From Bdellovibrionales bacterium RIFOXYA1_FULL_36_14 (GTDB taxonomy: Bacteria; Bdellovibrionota; Bacteriovoracia; Bacteriovoracales; Bacteriovoracaceae): a stretch of DNA of 32,746 nt. Within the stretch, counting starts at the first letter, position 1; the number at the start of each line of letters is the position of its first letter. The notes under the pieces were generated by a model, which was given only the letters and a program-made list of their open reading frames with translations, did not search any database and had not been told where the DNA came from. Of this stretch, positions 23,465-31,998 are shown piece after piece. Both the position numbers and the translations under genes were made by a program. The stretch spans positions 1 through 32,746 of the forward strand of contig MEPW01000057.1 of assembly GCA_001769975.1 (NCBI GenBank), in the 5' to 3' direction.

Positions 23465-24433
23465 ATGGAGTTTTTTTTGAAAGATCAGCGGTTGAAAATT
23501 GCGCTCCACATTTTAGTTATGGTGCTTTCACTTATAGTGATTGCCAAAAAGGATGCCGTGCATTACCAGACATCTGCTTTTGAAAACCTAATGATTGATG
23601 CATTTGCGCCAATGCAAAGAAGTATTTTCTATGTCAAGGAACGCGTTTCTTCTTTTTTTCAGCACTATATAACCAATGTCGATGCCAGCAAAGAGAACAT
23701 AATGTTGGGTGAAAAAATCAAGCATTTAGAAAATAAATTATTTATTTATGATGAAATTGAGAGGGAAAATAATCGAATTAAGGACCTCTTGCAATTTGGA
23801 GAAGAAATCAAAAGTGATAAAGTCCTGGCTCAGATTGTTGCCTGGGATGCTTCCTCTGATTTTAAAGTGCTCAGAGTAAACAAAGGCTCTAAAGACGGTA
23901 TTAAAATACTTTCGCCGGTAGTTACCGCTAACGGTTTAGTGGGGTATGTATTTAAGCTAACGGATCACTTCTCAGAAATAATTTCAATCTTAGATTCTAA
24001 TAATCGGGTTGATGCCATTATTCAGCGTACTAGATCTCATGGCATCGTTGAAGGTTTTGCCAAGGGACGATGTGCAATGAAATATGTAACCAGGACGGAG
24101 CCGATTATTTTAAACGACTTGGTTATTACGAGTGGACTCGGTAATATTTTTCCCAAAGGGTTAAAAGTGGGGGCAGTCACCAAAATTGAGAAGGAAAGTT
24201 ATGGAATAACCCAACATGTTGAAATTACTCCAAGTGTTGATTTTGATAGACTCGAAGAAGTAATTATTTTGGTATCAGATTTTATTCAAGTTACAACTGG
24301 TGAATGGTTAAAACTGGATGCCAGTTACGAAAATGAAGAAGAGGATGAAAACTTTGAAAATAGAGTCGACAATAAACTTGGCGACAAAAATAAAGGTGCT
24401 AACGATAAAAAGAAGAAGGAAGAAAAGAGATGA
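23465..24433 (+). CDS. mreC: Rod shape-determining protein MreC
   Basis: MreC is a bitopic membrane protein that organises the elongasome through periplasmic self-assembly and PBP2 activation. The 322-residue protein has a TM helix at about 10-27, a coiled coil at about 65-105 and a beta-rich domain to about 278 (VTANGLVGYVFKLTDHFSEI, VITSGLGNIFPKGLKVGAVT). An unusual Glu/Asp then Lys-rich tail follows (290-322). The ATG at 23465 lacks a ribosome-binding site. A TTG at 23477 (codon 5) has GGAG six bases upstream and may be the true start. A TATAAT at 23435-23440 is a -10 candidate. It overlaps mreD by 4 bases (ATGA). Confidence 0.92.
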   Translation: MEFFLKDQRLKIALHILVMVLSLIVIAKKDAVHYQTSAFENLMIDAFAPMQRSIFYVKERVSSFFQHYITNVDASKENIMLGEKIKHLENKLFIYDEIERENNRIKDLLQFGEEIKSDKVLAQIVAWDASSDFKVLRVNKGSKDGIKILSPVVTANGLVGYVFKLTDHFSEIISILDSNNRVDAIIQRTRSHGIVEGFAKGRCAMKYVTRTEPIILNDLVITSGLGNIFPKGLKVGAVTKIEKESYGITQHVEITPSVDFDRLEEVIILVSDFIQVTTGEWLKLDASYENEEEDENFENRVDNKLGDKNKGANDKKKKEEKR

Positions 24434-24963
24434 AACTTAAAATCAGTCAGATTATTCCGTCTTTTATTATAACTATTTTAGTTTTGATAGTGCTAGAGAT
24501 TTTAATAACAACTTTGCTTCCCATATTAGGGATAGAACATTATCGACTGCCATTTAATATACTTATAATTTTATTTTTGGCTTTTAAACTCGAGACACCC
24601 TTTATTGCCTGTTTGATATTGGTAGTTCAGTTGTTTTACTCTATTTTTTCGGTGGAAGGATGGGCATATGGAACTTTCGCCGGAATAATTGTTTGTATTA
24701 TTATTTCTTACTTGCGTGACATGCTCCATTTTGATTCTAAACTTTTTACTGTTTTTGTCACCCAGATATTTCAAGTGGTGTGGTTTATTATTGTGTCTTT
24801 TCTTATTTATCTAAGGCTTGGTACAACTGAATATATTTTATTAAAGCTGGCACGTTTCCTTCCAGAAAGTATTGTAATTTCCTTAATAGCCCCTTTCTTT
24901 TTTATGCTACTTGATCAAATCTGGAGAATAAAAGAGGGAGGAGTATTGGGAGAAAACGATTAA
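24430..24963 (+). CDS. mreD: Rod shape-determining membrane protein MreD
   Basis: MreD is a small polytopic inner-membrane partner of MreC. The 177-residue protein is strongly hydrophobic with five or six predicted helices (about 7-30, 36-55, 55-75, 78-95, 103-130, 140-165). It carries little sequence signature, as is normal for the family. The assignment depends on length, topology and position between mreC (4-base ATGA overlap) and mrdA (one-base TAATG overlap). The three genes are clearly translationally coupled. Confidence 0.85.
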   Translation: MKLKISQIIPSFIITILVLIVLEILITTLLPILGIEHYRLPFNILIILFLAFKLETPFIACLILVVQLFYSIFSVEGWAYGTFAGIIVCIIISYLRDMLHFDSKLFTVFVTQIFQVVWFIIVSFLIYLRLGTTEYILLKLARFLPESIVISLIAPFFFMLLDQIWRIKEGGVLGEND

Positions 24964-26915
24964 TGTTTGGCGAAGAAGATATTGTCAAATCCCATAAAAG
25001 TCGGGCTGATGTTATAACTAATATTATTTTAGTATCATTTGCCATTATTTTGGCGAGGCTTTGGTATTTGCAGATATATATGGGTGAGGCTTATCGAAGA
25101 TATTCTTTGGAAAACAGCCTTCGTAAAGAAACCGTGATGGCCCCTCGGGGAATGATTTTTAGTCGAAATAATGAATTAATGGTCCACAATGTTCCCCGGT
25201 TTGACGTTATTATTGTCCCACAATATTTAAAAACGCCCAAAGAAACAGTTGAAATGCTCGCCCAAAGAATCGAAGTACCAGCTGCGGAAATATTTCAAAA
25301 GTTAAACCGTGCTAAGCGGGAACAGGCTAGCTATATTCCTGTGGTCATTAAAAAAAATCTCAGCCGTAAGGAAGTGGCTTTAATTGAAACTGAAAATTCT
25401 TATATGCCAGGAGTGAGTGTTTCGACTTTTATTACTAGGGAATATTCCGATGAATTTATCGGATCGCATATGCTGGGATATATTTCAAAGCTGGATAAAC
25501 AAGGGAAAAAAAAGGTCAAAGAATATGACGAATTTCAGTATATTGGGGTTGCGGGTATCGAAAAGGTTTTTGATAAACATCTTAAAGGGGATAATGGGTT
25601 TGAATTTGTAGAAGTTGATGCCCTCGGAAGAAAAAGAAGATATCTAAAAAGCGATCTGCTACTTGATGACATTCAAAATCGGCCCGCAGTTCCTGGTCTA
25701 AATATCAGATTGACCATAGATCGTGATTTGCAATTAGCGGCATATGAAGCCTTGGAGGGGAAAGTTGGAAGTGTGGTTGCATTGGATGTAACTAATGGTG
25801 AAATATTAGCGATAATTTCGAGACCATCATACAATCCGTCTATTTTTAGCCGACAACTAACCAGTGATTATTGGAGTATTCTATCCAAGGATGAGAATGA
25901 ACCACTATATGATCGGGCTATTCAGGACCACTATCCTCCAGGTTCAACTTTTAAAACCATTACTGCCTTGGCAGCGTTAGAAGAAGGCATCGTTGACGAA
26001 AATACTGAAGTACGTTGCAATGGTTACTTTCAGCTTGGCCGAAAGACATTTCATTGTTGGAAGAAACATGGACATGGAGTGGTAAATATTTACAAGGCTA
26101 TAAGAGAATCCTGTGATGTTTATTTTTATAAAATTGGTACCAAAATTGATATTGATGTTTTAGCAAAATATGCCAAAATGCTTGGCTTTGGAAATAAAAC
26201 GGGGATATCTCTACCCAGAGAAACCAGGGGACTTATTCCTACCAAAGATTGGAAACTTAAGAAAAATGCAGTTCCTTGGCAGCTGGGAGAAACTTTGCTT
26301 ACGGCGATTGGACAATCGTACGTACTTGCTACACCTTTGCAACTTACCGTTGCTTATGCAGCTATTGCTAATAACGGTAGATTAGTTAAACCAGTTTTGA
26401 TTAAAGAAATATTTTCAAATGCAGGAGATATTGTTCAACAAGGCAACATAGAAATTTCCCCAGAAAAAATATTTTCAGATAAGACTCTTAAAATTGTCCG
26501 AGAAGGGCTTTTTCAAGTGGTAAATAATCCAAACGGAACTGCTTGGTGGTATAGGGGTAAAGGAATTAATATGAGCGGAAAAACCGGTACTTCACAAGTA
26601 GTTCGTTTTTCCAGCGATAAAATATTTAATAAATGTGAAGACAATGAGTACAAGCTGAGACATCATGCTGTTTTTGCAGCATATGCACCTAGCGATAATC
26701 CTAAAATTGCTGTCGGAGTGGTGGTCGAACATGGTTGCCATGGTTCTTCTGCCGGTGCTCCGGTGGCTACCGCAATTATCAGTAAATATTTGGAGAAATA
26801 TTACCCTGAATTAAGGGAGAAATATTTGAAAGAAGATAACAAAATGCTTGCTGCGCATTGGAGTAGAAAGAAGGCGCAAGCTGCCGAAGAAGCCAAAAAG
26901 AACGATGAAGAGTAA
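24963..26915 (+). CDS. mrdA: Penicillin-binding protein 2 (elongasome transpeptidase)
   Basis: PBP2 is the monofunctional class B transpeptidase that cross-links peptidoglycan during side-wall growth. The 650-residue protein has a TM anchor at about 18-38, a pedestal/dimerisation domain (about 58-225, including APRGMIFSRNN) and a transpeptidase domain (about 245-610). Active-site motifs are S328-T-F-K331 (PPGSTFK), S383-C-D385 and K540-T-G-T543. His364, His369/His371 and Cys365/Cys384 near the SxD motif are candidates for the zinc site known in some PBP2s. The C-terminal tail is charged. It lies between mreD and rodA as expected. Confidence 0.94.
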   Translation: MFGEEDIVKSHKSRADVITNIILVSFAIILARLWYLQIYMGEAYRRYSLENSLRKETVMAPRGMIFSRNNELMVHNVPRFDVIIVPQYLKTPKETVEMLAQRIEVPAAEIFQKLNRAKREQASYIPVVIKKNLSRKEVALIETENSYMPGVSVSTFITREYSDEFIGSHMLGYISKLDKQGKKKVKEYDEFQYIGVAGIEKVFDKHLKGDNGFEFVEVDALGRKRRYLKSDLLLDDIQNRPAVPGLNIRLTIDRDLQLAAYEALEGKVGSVVALDVTNGEILAIISRPSYNPSIFSRQLTSDYWSILSKDENEPLYDRAIQDHYPPGSTFKTITALAALEEGIVDENTEVRCNGYFQLGRKTFHCWKKHGHGVVNIYKAIRESCDVYFYKIGTKIDIDVLAKYAKMLGFGNKTGISLPRETRGLIPTKDWKLKKNAVPWQLGETLLTAIGQSYVLATPLQLTVAYAAIANNGRLVKPVLIKEIFSNAGDIVQQGNIEISPEKIFSDKTLKIVREGLFQVVNNPNGTAWWYRGKGINMSGKTGTSQVVRFSSDKIFNKCEDNEYKLRHHAVFAAYAPSDNPKIAVGVVVEHGCHGSSAGAPVATAIISKYLEKYYPELREKYLKEDNKMLAAHWSRKKAQAAEEAKKNDEE

Positions 26916-26944
26916 ATGAACGAGTTTAGCAATCTGGGGAAACT

Positions 26945-28057
26945 ATGAATTATTCAGCAATACTTGAGACCTTGAAAAAATATGATTTCAGTTTTTTCGG
27001 TGCCGTGATTGCCATTTTTTTTATTGGAGTGATTAATCTTTATTCCGCAACACAAGCTTCAGATCAGTTATCTCACTCGAATTTATTTAAAATTCAATTG
27101 TTCTATTTTTTGATTTCTATGGCAATAGCGTTAACAATAAGCTTCGTTCAAACTAAAAATTATTTTAGATATGGTTACTTTATATATGGAGTTAATGTCT
27201 TTTTACTTATTTTGGTTTTAACTCTTGGAAAAATTGGTATGGGAGCTCAGCGCTGGCTAGTACTTGGTCCTATTAGTTTTCAGCCTTCTGAGTTTATGAA
27301 AATATCCATCGTGTTAGCTCTTGGAAGATGGTTTACCAAAACTGATCCTCATTTAGTACTTGGATTTAAAGAACTTATTATTCCCGCAATAATTACTTTT
27401 ATTCCTATGATATTAATTGTTTTACAACCTGACCTAGGAACGGGGATTTTAGTTGGTTTAATATCTTTTATGATTGCCTTTTATCGCAGACTTCGTTGGA
27501 AAGTCATTGTCATGCTTGGGATTATATCTTTAATCGGTGGAAGTGTGATGTATCAATACGGGTTAAAGGAATATCAACGAAAAAGAATCATTGCCTTTGT
27601 CAATCCAGACGCTGATGCCAAGGGCTCTGGCTATAATGCTATACAATCAAAAATTGCCATAGGTTCTGGAGAATTTTTAGGAAAAGGTTACAAGAAATCT
27701 ACGCAAGCTTCCTTGCAATATTTGCCAGAAAACCATACCGATTTTATTTTTTCTATTTTTAATGAAGAACATGGTTTTTTTGGTTCGCTGGTTTTAATTT
27801 CGCTCTATATTGTGCTATTTTACAGATTTATATGGTTAGCTCAGGCAGTAACCAAGATTTTTGATTCCATACTGGCGGTTGGTTTAATGTCCATTTTTTT
27901 CTGGCATACGTTCATCAATATGGGGATGGTGATGGGGCTTATGCCTATTGTAGGGGTTCCTCTTCCACTGCTTTCATATGGTGGAACTAGTCTTTTAACT
28001 TTTATGATCTGTTGTGGGGTAGCCACCTCCATTAGCAATTCAAGAAACTTCTTTTAA
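26945..28057 (+). CDS. rodA: Elongasome peptidoglycan glycosyltransferase RodA
   Basis: RodA is the SEDS-family polymerase that extends glycan strands in partnership with PBP2. The 370-residue protein has about ten membrane helices and the family motifs: FQPSEFMKIS near 115-124, QPDLGTG near 160, NEEHGFFGS near 275 and GVPLPLLSYGGTS near 338-350. The start ATG follows a GGGGAAA site 29 bases after mrdA. Together with mreC, mreD and mrdA it forms a complete elongasome operon apart from mreB. Confidence 0.95.
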   Translation: MNYSAILETLKKYDFSFFGAVIAIFFIGVINLYSATQASDQLSHSNLFKIQLFYFLISMAIALTISFVQTKNYFRYGYFIYGVNVFLLILVLTLGKIGMGAQRWLVLGPISFQPSEFMKISIVLALGRWFTKTDPHLVLGFKELIIPAIITFIPMILIVLQPDLGTGILVGLISFMIAFYRRLRWKVIVMLGIISLIGGSVMYQYGLKEYQRKRIIAFVNPDADAKGSGYNAIQSKIAIGSGEFLGKGYKKSTQASLQYLPENHTDFIFSIFNEEHGFFGSLVLISLYIVLFYRFIWLAQAVTKIFDSILAVGLMSIFFWHTFINMGMVMGLMPIVGVPLPLLSYGGTSLLTFMICCGVATSISNSRNFF

Positions 28058-28078
28058 GTACGGCATTCATATTGCAAT

Positions 28079-28112
28079 CACAATTCATATAGTTCAAAAC
28101 TACTGGATTGTG
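28079..28112 (+). other. Imperfect inverted repeat between rodA and the next gene
   Basis: CACAAT (28079-28084) and ATTGTG (28107-28112) flank a smaller repeat TAGT (28090-28093)/ACTA (28099-28102). A short T-run (TTTTAT) follows the right arm. It could be a weak rodA terminator or a protein-binding site. It reaches to 8 bases before the ATG at 28121. Confidence 0.3.
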
Positions 28113-28120
28113 GGTTTTAT

Positions 28121-28381
28121 ATGATAAAATATTTGTCTAAAGTTTTTACGGCTGTTTTTTTACTTAGCTACTTGGTTTATTCTCAAGAAGTATTTGCTGA
28201 TGAACATAGTGTCATTAATCAGCTTAGGTATGATTTGTGGTATAATGGCCTTCAAGTACCAGATTTAAACACAGTCTATGATGCACCAGATGTTGTAGAG
28301 GCTCAAGAACAGGAGCAGGACCAGATTGCTTATCCTATTGAATTAACAATACCACTCTATGGCAAACTAGGTTCTGTATAA
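28121..28381 (+). CDS. Short exported protein of unknown function
   Basis: The 86-residue protein has a convincing Sec signal peptide (MIKYLSKVFTAVFLLSYLVY, cleavage probably after VFA near 26). The mature peptide has about 60 acidic, Gln-rich residues (DVVEAQEQEQDQ) and ends in IELTIPLYGKLGSV. I recognise no family. No cysteine is present for lipidation. It sits 63 bases after rodA on the same strand and 78 bases before the marR-like gene, so it could belong to either transcript. The signal peptide makes it more likely real than its length alone would suggest. Confidence 0.62.
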   Translation: MIKYLSKVFTAVFLLSYLVYSQEVFADEHSVINQLRYDLWYNGLQVPDLNTVYDAPDVVEAQEQEQDQIAYPIELTIPLYGKLGSV

Positions 28382-28396
28382 ATAAATAATATTTTC

Positions 28397-28424
28397 TTGA
28401 TTCTTTATAGTTTAATCATATAGT
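28397..28424 (+). promoter_or_regulatory. Promoter candidate of the MarR-type gene
   Basis: TTGATT (28397-28402) and TATAGT (28419-28424) are separated by 16 bases. The -10 element overlaps the left arm of the palindrome at 28421-28439, which fits negative autoregulation by the downstream MarR-type protein. Confidence 0.48.
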
Positions 28425-28439
28425 ATGAACACCATACTA
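28421..28439 (+). promoter_or_regulatory. Palindromic operator candidate for the MarR-type regulator
   Basis: TAGTATG (28421-28427) and CATACTA (28433-28439) form a perfect 7-bp inverted repeat with a 5-base spacer (19 bp in all), the size bound by MarR-family dimers. It overlaps the -10 element and lies 20 bases before the start codon. Confidence 0.55.
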
Positions 28440-28459
28440 ATTATGTAATAATCTTGCGT

Positions 28460-28906
28460 ATGAAAAAACTGGCGTCTATTGGTAGCTATCTTAAAAAAAT
28501 CCATCGAGGATATGGGAATAATATTCTAAATTTATTAAGTCAAAGAGGATTTACTGATCTAAGAATTAGTTTTTTGGAAGTTATGCTTTATGTGTGTGAA
28601 CATAATGGGCCGACCATTAGAGAAATTGGTATAGGATGTAATTTAAAAAAACAAACCATGACTAGCCACTTAAATGAGCTTAAAAAAAGAGGATATTTAT
28701 TCACTGAGATCAATCCCAAGGACCGTCGTGAGCAGCGTGTTCGTCTTACGGAATATGGAGAAAAGTTTAAATTGAATTTGATTGAAAGTGTAAGTGAATT
28801 GGAAAAAACTTATACTGACATAATCGGAGAGGTCGAACTGGAAAGGGTTAATCTCATGCTTGTTAACTTTTATGAGAAACTTCATGAGTCTTCCCTTATC
28901 TCTTAA
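28460..28906 (+). CDS. MarR-family transcriptional regulator
   Basis: I start at the ATG at 28460; a TTG two codons earlier is possible, and neither has a Shine-Dalgarno site. The 148-residue protein has the MarR layout: an N-terminal dimerisation helix, a winged helix-turn-helix at about 30-105 (GPTIREIGIGCNLKKQTMTS, then LNELKKRGYLFTEINPKDRR with the wing), RVRLTEYGEKF, and C-terminal dimerisation helices. The NPKDRREQRVRLTEYG stretch is the standard family signature. These dimers usually repress their own and neighbouring genes and respond to small ligands or oxidation. The ligand here is unknown. The palindrome just upstream is the probable autoregulatory site. Confidence 0.9.
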   Translation: MKKLASIGSYLKKIHRGYGNNILNLLSQRGFTDLRISFLEVMLYVCEHNGPTIREIGIGCNLKKQTMTSHLNELKKRGYLFTEINPKDRREQRVRLTEYGEKFKLNLIESVSELEKTYTDIIGEVELERVNLMLVNFYEKLHESSLIS

Positions 28907-28926
28907 TAAACCCTGTTTTTTTAAAT

Positions 28927-29835
28927 TTAGTAAGATGGGTAAAAGGAGCCAAAGAATAAATTACCGGTTATGACCGAGGTCAAAAGACACGAAACTAAAA
29001 AGATGGCGCCCTCATAAAGTCCAAAACCAATCTCAGGTCCAAGTAGTTCTTTTCCATCATCTGATAAAACATCAGATCTAAAATCATTTTCAATTTTAAA
29101 AATTTTAATCAATCCCCATCTAAAGAGGGGAAAAATGATGATAGATAAAAGTATTTTTAGAACTACTTGAATATTATACCAAACGTAGTCCTTCATGTTG
29201 TTTTCTAAGGAGGAGGAAATTATTAACGTCCAACCCAAAATGAAACCACTATAAGAAAATGCTACTGAAATATTTTTTTGCACAATAAGTTTATTGAGGG
29301 ACAGTTTGGAGACCACGGGGAATGTTCTAATACTAAACCCAAGAATAACCATTGCTAATAGCCACATAAGTAAAAATAAAATGAAATTATTTTCAGATGC
29401 CCTAATGACAGTTGATAAAATCAGCGCAATGCTTAGCGTGTTGGTAAAACTGATAATAGCGTAAGAATAATTTTTTCGCTTGATGATCTCATCAATATAC
29501 TCAAAATTATAAAAAATAATACTTTCAATTATGTAAATGGATAATAGATAGATAATAAATATCAGAGTTGCTTGTATTAAAAATGTAGTGAGTGCCAGGA
29601 TAATTCCATTAGAAATATAAAAATAAAAGTTTGAATATACTATTCCAATTCCTAGAATTCGTCCAAAAAGATGAATAGTGTCGGGAGAGTTTTTGGAAGG
29701 GTAGAATTTTTTAAAAAGCTGTTGCTTAGATGATGGATAAAGAAAAATGTGGGCAAATTTATATAGAATTAGCGTCAAGCATATGAAAGCTGTAAACACT
29801 ATTCTTAAAATCATCTTATCAAAAATTTCATTCAT
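28927..29835 (-). CDS. Polytopic membrane protein, probable tandem DUF350
   Basis: The 302-residue protein has about eight membrane helices in two similar halves. Each half shows a pattern I associate with DUF350 (YjfL-like): FEYIDEIIKRKNYSYAIISF in the first, GPEIGFGLYEGAIFLVSCLL in the second. The domain call is from memory of the pattern, not a search. The start ATG at 29835 has GGAG eight bases upstream, inside the 13-base gap after the unknown exported protein. The two genes thus form one minus-strand operon. DUF350 proteins are inner-membrane proteins without an established biochemical role. The 3' end converges on the marR-like gene 20 bases away. Confidence 0.72.
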   Translation of the reverse strand: MNEIFDKMILRIVFTAFICLTLILYKFAHIFLYPSSKQQLFKKFYPSKNSPDTIHLFGRILGIGIVYSNFYFYISNGIILALTTFLIQATLIFIIYLLSIYIIESIIFYNFEYIDEIIKRKNYSYAIISFTNTLSIALILSTVIRASENNFILFLLMWLLAMVILGFSIRTFPVVSKLSLNKLIVQKNISVAFSYSGFILGWTLIISSSLENNMKDYVWYNIQVVLKILLSIIIFPLFRWGLIKIFKIENDFRSDVLSDDGKELLGPEIGFGLYEGAIFLVSCLLTSVITGNLFFGSFYPSY

Positions 29836-29848
29836 AAATAGTCTCCAG

Positions 29849-30568
29849 CTATATTTTTTTCGTCGTACTATGAGGTGGTATTGATTTATGCTTTTTTTGC
29901 CAAGGGATGCTTAAAAAGTTTTTTAGATGATATTTTATTTTATCGATATTTTTAATTTTTCTTTGGTTAGTTTTGTAAAACTCTTTTGAAATTGATCCGT
30001 TTAATCCAAACTCTTCATTGGTGCCATAGAAAGGTTTTTCGCTCGCAAGGTGAACTTGTAATTGTGACAGAAAATCTTTGGTCGGCCGAAAATTACCCCA
30101 GCCAAAAAGCTCAGGAAAGTGTTTATAGCCTCGGTGAAAATCCCAAATTTGACTACCTGAATTTTCATAAACCCATTTTCCGTAAAATGAGTCATCTACG
30201 TAGATCATACCAGGAGGGGTTGGAATATAGGTTTCTTCATTCAAACGCTCTTTGCGGTTAAATAAACTCATTCCTAGATTGAGTATATTATCTTGGTAAT
30301 AGTTTTTAGAAATTCTAAATGTAATAATCTCTGGTTGAGTAAAACCGTGAACTATTTTATATCTGTGAAAATAAGTTTTAATAATAAAACCAGCTTTGAA
30401 ATAATCAATTAATATTGCACTTACGGGAGCGTTTTTAACATACTTCGACAAATCATACTGATTTTTAATATAGGGGGCTATTTTTTCGGCTGGAGCAAAA
30501 CTTTTAGACATCCCAAGATAGATGAGAACCAGTAAGGCATAAATGGAAAATTGATTCATGTTTTTCAT
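29849..30568 (-). CDS. Exported protein of unknown function, partner of the DUF350-like gene
   Basis: The 239-residue protein begins with a signal peptide (MKNMNQFSIYALLVLIYLGM, cleavage probably near SFA, residue 25). The mature part is rich in aromatic residues, especially PPGMIYVDDSFYGKWVYENS and IWDFHRGYKHFPELFGWGNF (about 118-158). That suggests a folded, soluble periplasmic domain. The C-terminus is basic (KIKNIDKIKYHLKNFL...KKHKSIPPHSTTKKI). I recognise no family. It starts 37 bases after the HD-domain gene on the same strand and precedes the DUF350-like gene by 13 bases. An alternative start at Met4 is possible. Confidence 0.68.
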   Translation of the reverse strand: MKNMNQFSIYALLVLIYLGMSKSFAPAEKIAPYIKNQYDLSKYVKNAPVSAILIDYFKAGFIIKTYFHRYKIVHGFTQPEIITFRISKNYYQDNILNLGMSLFNRKERLNEETYIPTPPGMIYVDDSFYGKWVYENSGSQIWDFHRGYKHFPELFGWGNFRPTKDFLSQLQVHLASEKPFYGTNEEFGLNGSISKEFYKTNQRKIKNIDKIKYHLKNFLSIPWQKKHKSIPPHSTTKKI

Positions 30569-30583
30569 TGGTAACAGTGTATC

Positions 30584-30612
30584 ATATTATCAGGCTTACT
30601 GAAGTTACTCAA
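30584..30612 (-). promoter_or_regulatory. Promoter candidate for the unknown exported protein and DUF350 pair
   Basis: On the minus strand TTGAGT (30612-30607) and TAATAT (30589-30584) are 17 bases apart. The -10 element lies 15 bases before the ATG at 30568. It overlaps the end of the HD-domain gene, so the pair could be transcribed alone or by read-through. Confidence 0.4.
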
Positions 30613-31945
30613 TGATCAGATTGTCTAGTTTAGGTTGATGACCAGTATTAATTAATTCAATAATTTGATTTTTATGCGATGCTTTCAAGAGAGATATATC
30701 CAAGTGAAGACGGTTGACGGCGTGTGATTTTTCAAATTTACTGAATAAATCGGTGGCTTCATTGATATGGGAAAAACTGCGCTGTTGGGTTTCATGCAGT
30801 GTGCGTACCACCTTTATCGTATATTTACTGGGTGCTTCATTTAGCGCAATGTATTTTGAAATCCTTTTGGAAGATGAACATCTTATATAATCTATTTTAT
30901 TTTCATCCAGGTATTTTTGAATCACTTCTAATTTCAGAAGTTGTTCGTCGTTAAATGATTCAAAAATCTTAGGAGGAATTTTATTTTTTACCAGATTATT
31001 GGCATATTCAGACTTAGATTTTCTTAGGGTTTTCATTAAATAGTAATCATCATGTTCAAAATATTCTTCAATATCAGCAGGAAGACGATATTCATCGGGA
31101 GAACTTGTAAAATATTTTATGAGCAGTTGCTCTAGACAAACGGCTTTATAGTGAAAGTAAACCATTAAAAACATATGATATCTACTCAGGAGAAAGTCAT
31201 CGAAAGTAACCACAGCTCTTTCTGACAATCCAAGATAAGCTTCAGTGCCCGTATGACATATTTCTAAATTATTAATAAGCCAGTCTAAATCAAAATTGCC
31301 GTAGCTTACTCCACAAAAATAGCTATCTCGAAGTAGGTAATCCATCCTGTCACAATCAAGTTCACTGGAAATTAATTGGTGTAAAATTGGGAAATAATTG
31401 ACGCCTTTATGGGTGAAATAACTAGGTTCCGCAGTTGTTCCGGTAATCAGGTCGACAATAAACTTCCTTTCTATTCCAAATTTCTTTTCTACCAAATAAA
31501 AGGCATCGCTAAATGAACTGTCGGCAATTGCTTTGATAGTATAATCTTCATGTCTTGCTTGTCGGTCATGTTTTTGGTCTTGAGGAGATAGATATCTGAT
31601 GGGTATCATTAACTCACTTAAAGCAGGCATGACTATTTCGGTGGTATGACTTAAGGGGGCGTGACCTATATCGTGTAAAAGGCAGGCTAAACGAAATGTT
31701 TCTTTGAGAGTCTTAATTTTTTGTTCTTCGAGTTGACTGTTGAAAACACTATTGAAGGCCATAGTTCCTATATGCATGACTCCAATGGAGTGTATGAATC
31801 TAGTATGAGTTGCCCCTGGAAAGGGGTATTCACAGAATCCAAGTTGTTTTATGTTTCGTAACCGTTGAAAAAGGTTGTGTTCTATAATCGGAATCTCTTC
31901 ATCAAGAATATAGATTGAACCATGAACAGGATCTCTGATTTCCAT
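30605..31945 (-). CDS. HD-domain phosphohydrolase (COG1078 / dNTPase-like)
   Basis: I start at the ATG at 31945, seven bases after AGGAG; a GTG one codon earlier is less well spaced. The 446-residue protein has the layout of HD-superfamily phosphohydrolases related to dGTPase and SAMHD1. It opens with RDPVHGSIYI, then H52 (HTRFIHSIGVMH), the H91-D92 doublet (LLHDIGHAPLSH) and the distal aspartate in LDCDRMDYLLRD (about 196-207). These four residue groups form the metal site. Relatives remove triphosphate from dNTPs or hydrolyse other nucleotides. The substrate here is not known. It has its own promoter candidate and lies upstream of the unknown two-gene pair. Confidence 0.88.
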   Translation of the reverse strand: MEIRDPVHGSIYILDEEIPIIEHNLFQRLRNIKQLGFCEYPFPGATHTRFIHSIGVMHIGTMAFNSVFNSQLEEQKIKTLKETFRLACLLHDIGHAPLSHTTEIVMPALSELMIPIRYLSPQDQKHDRQARHEDYTIKAIADSSFSDAFYLVEKKFGIERKFIVDLITGTTAEPSYFTHKGVNYFPILHQLISSELDCDRMDYLLRDSYFCGVSYGNFDLDWLINNLEICHTGTEAYLGLSERAVVTFDDFLLSRYHMFLMVYFHYKAVCLEQLLIKYFTSSPDEYRLPADIEEYFEHDDYYLMKTLRKSKSEYANNLVKNKIPPKIFESFNDEQLLKLEVIQKYLDENKIDYIRCSSSKRISKYIALNEAPSKYTIKVVRTLHETQQRSFSHINEATDLFSKFEKSHAVNRLHLDISLLKASHKNQIIELINTGHQPKLDNLIIE

Positions 31946-31998
31946 CACACTGCTCCTTGATTAATAAGAATATGGACATTTTGGGTGATGTTGGAATG

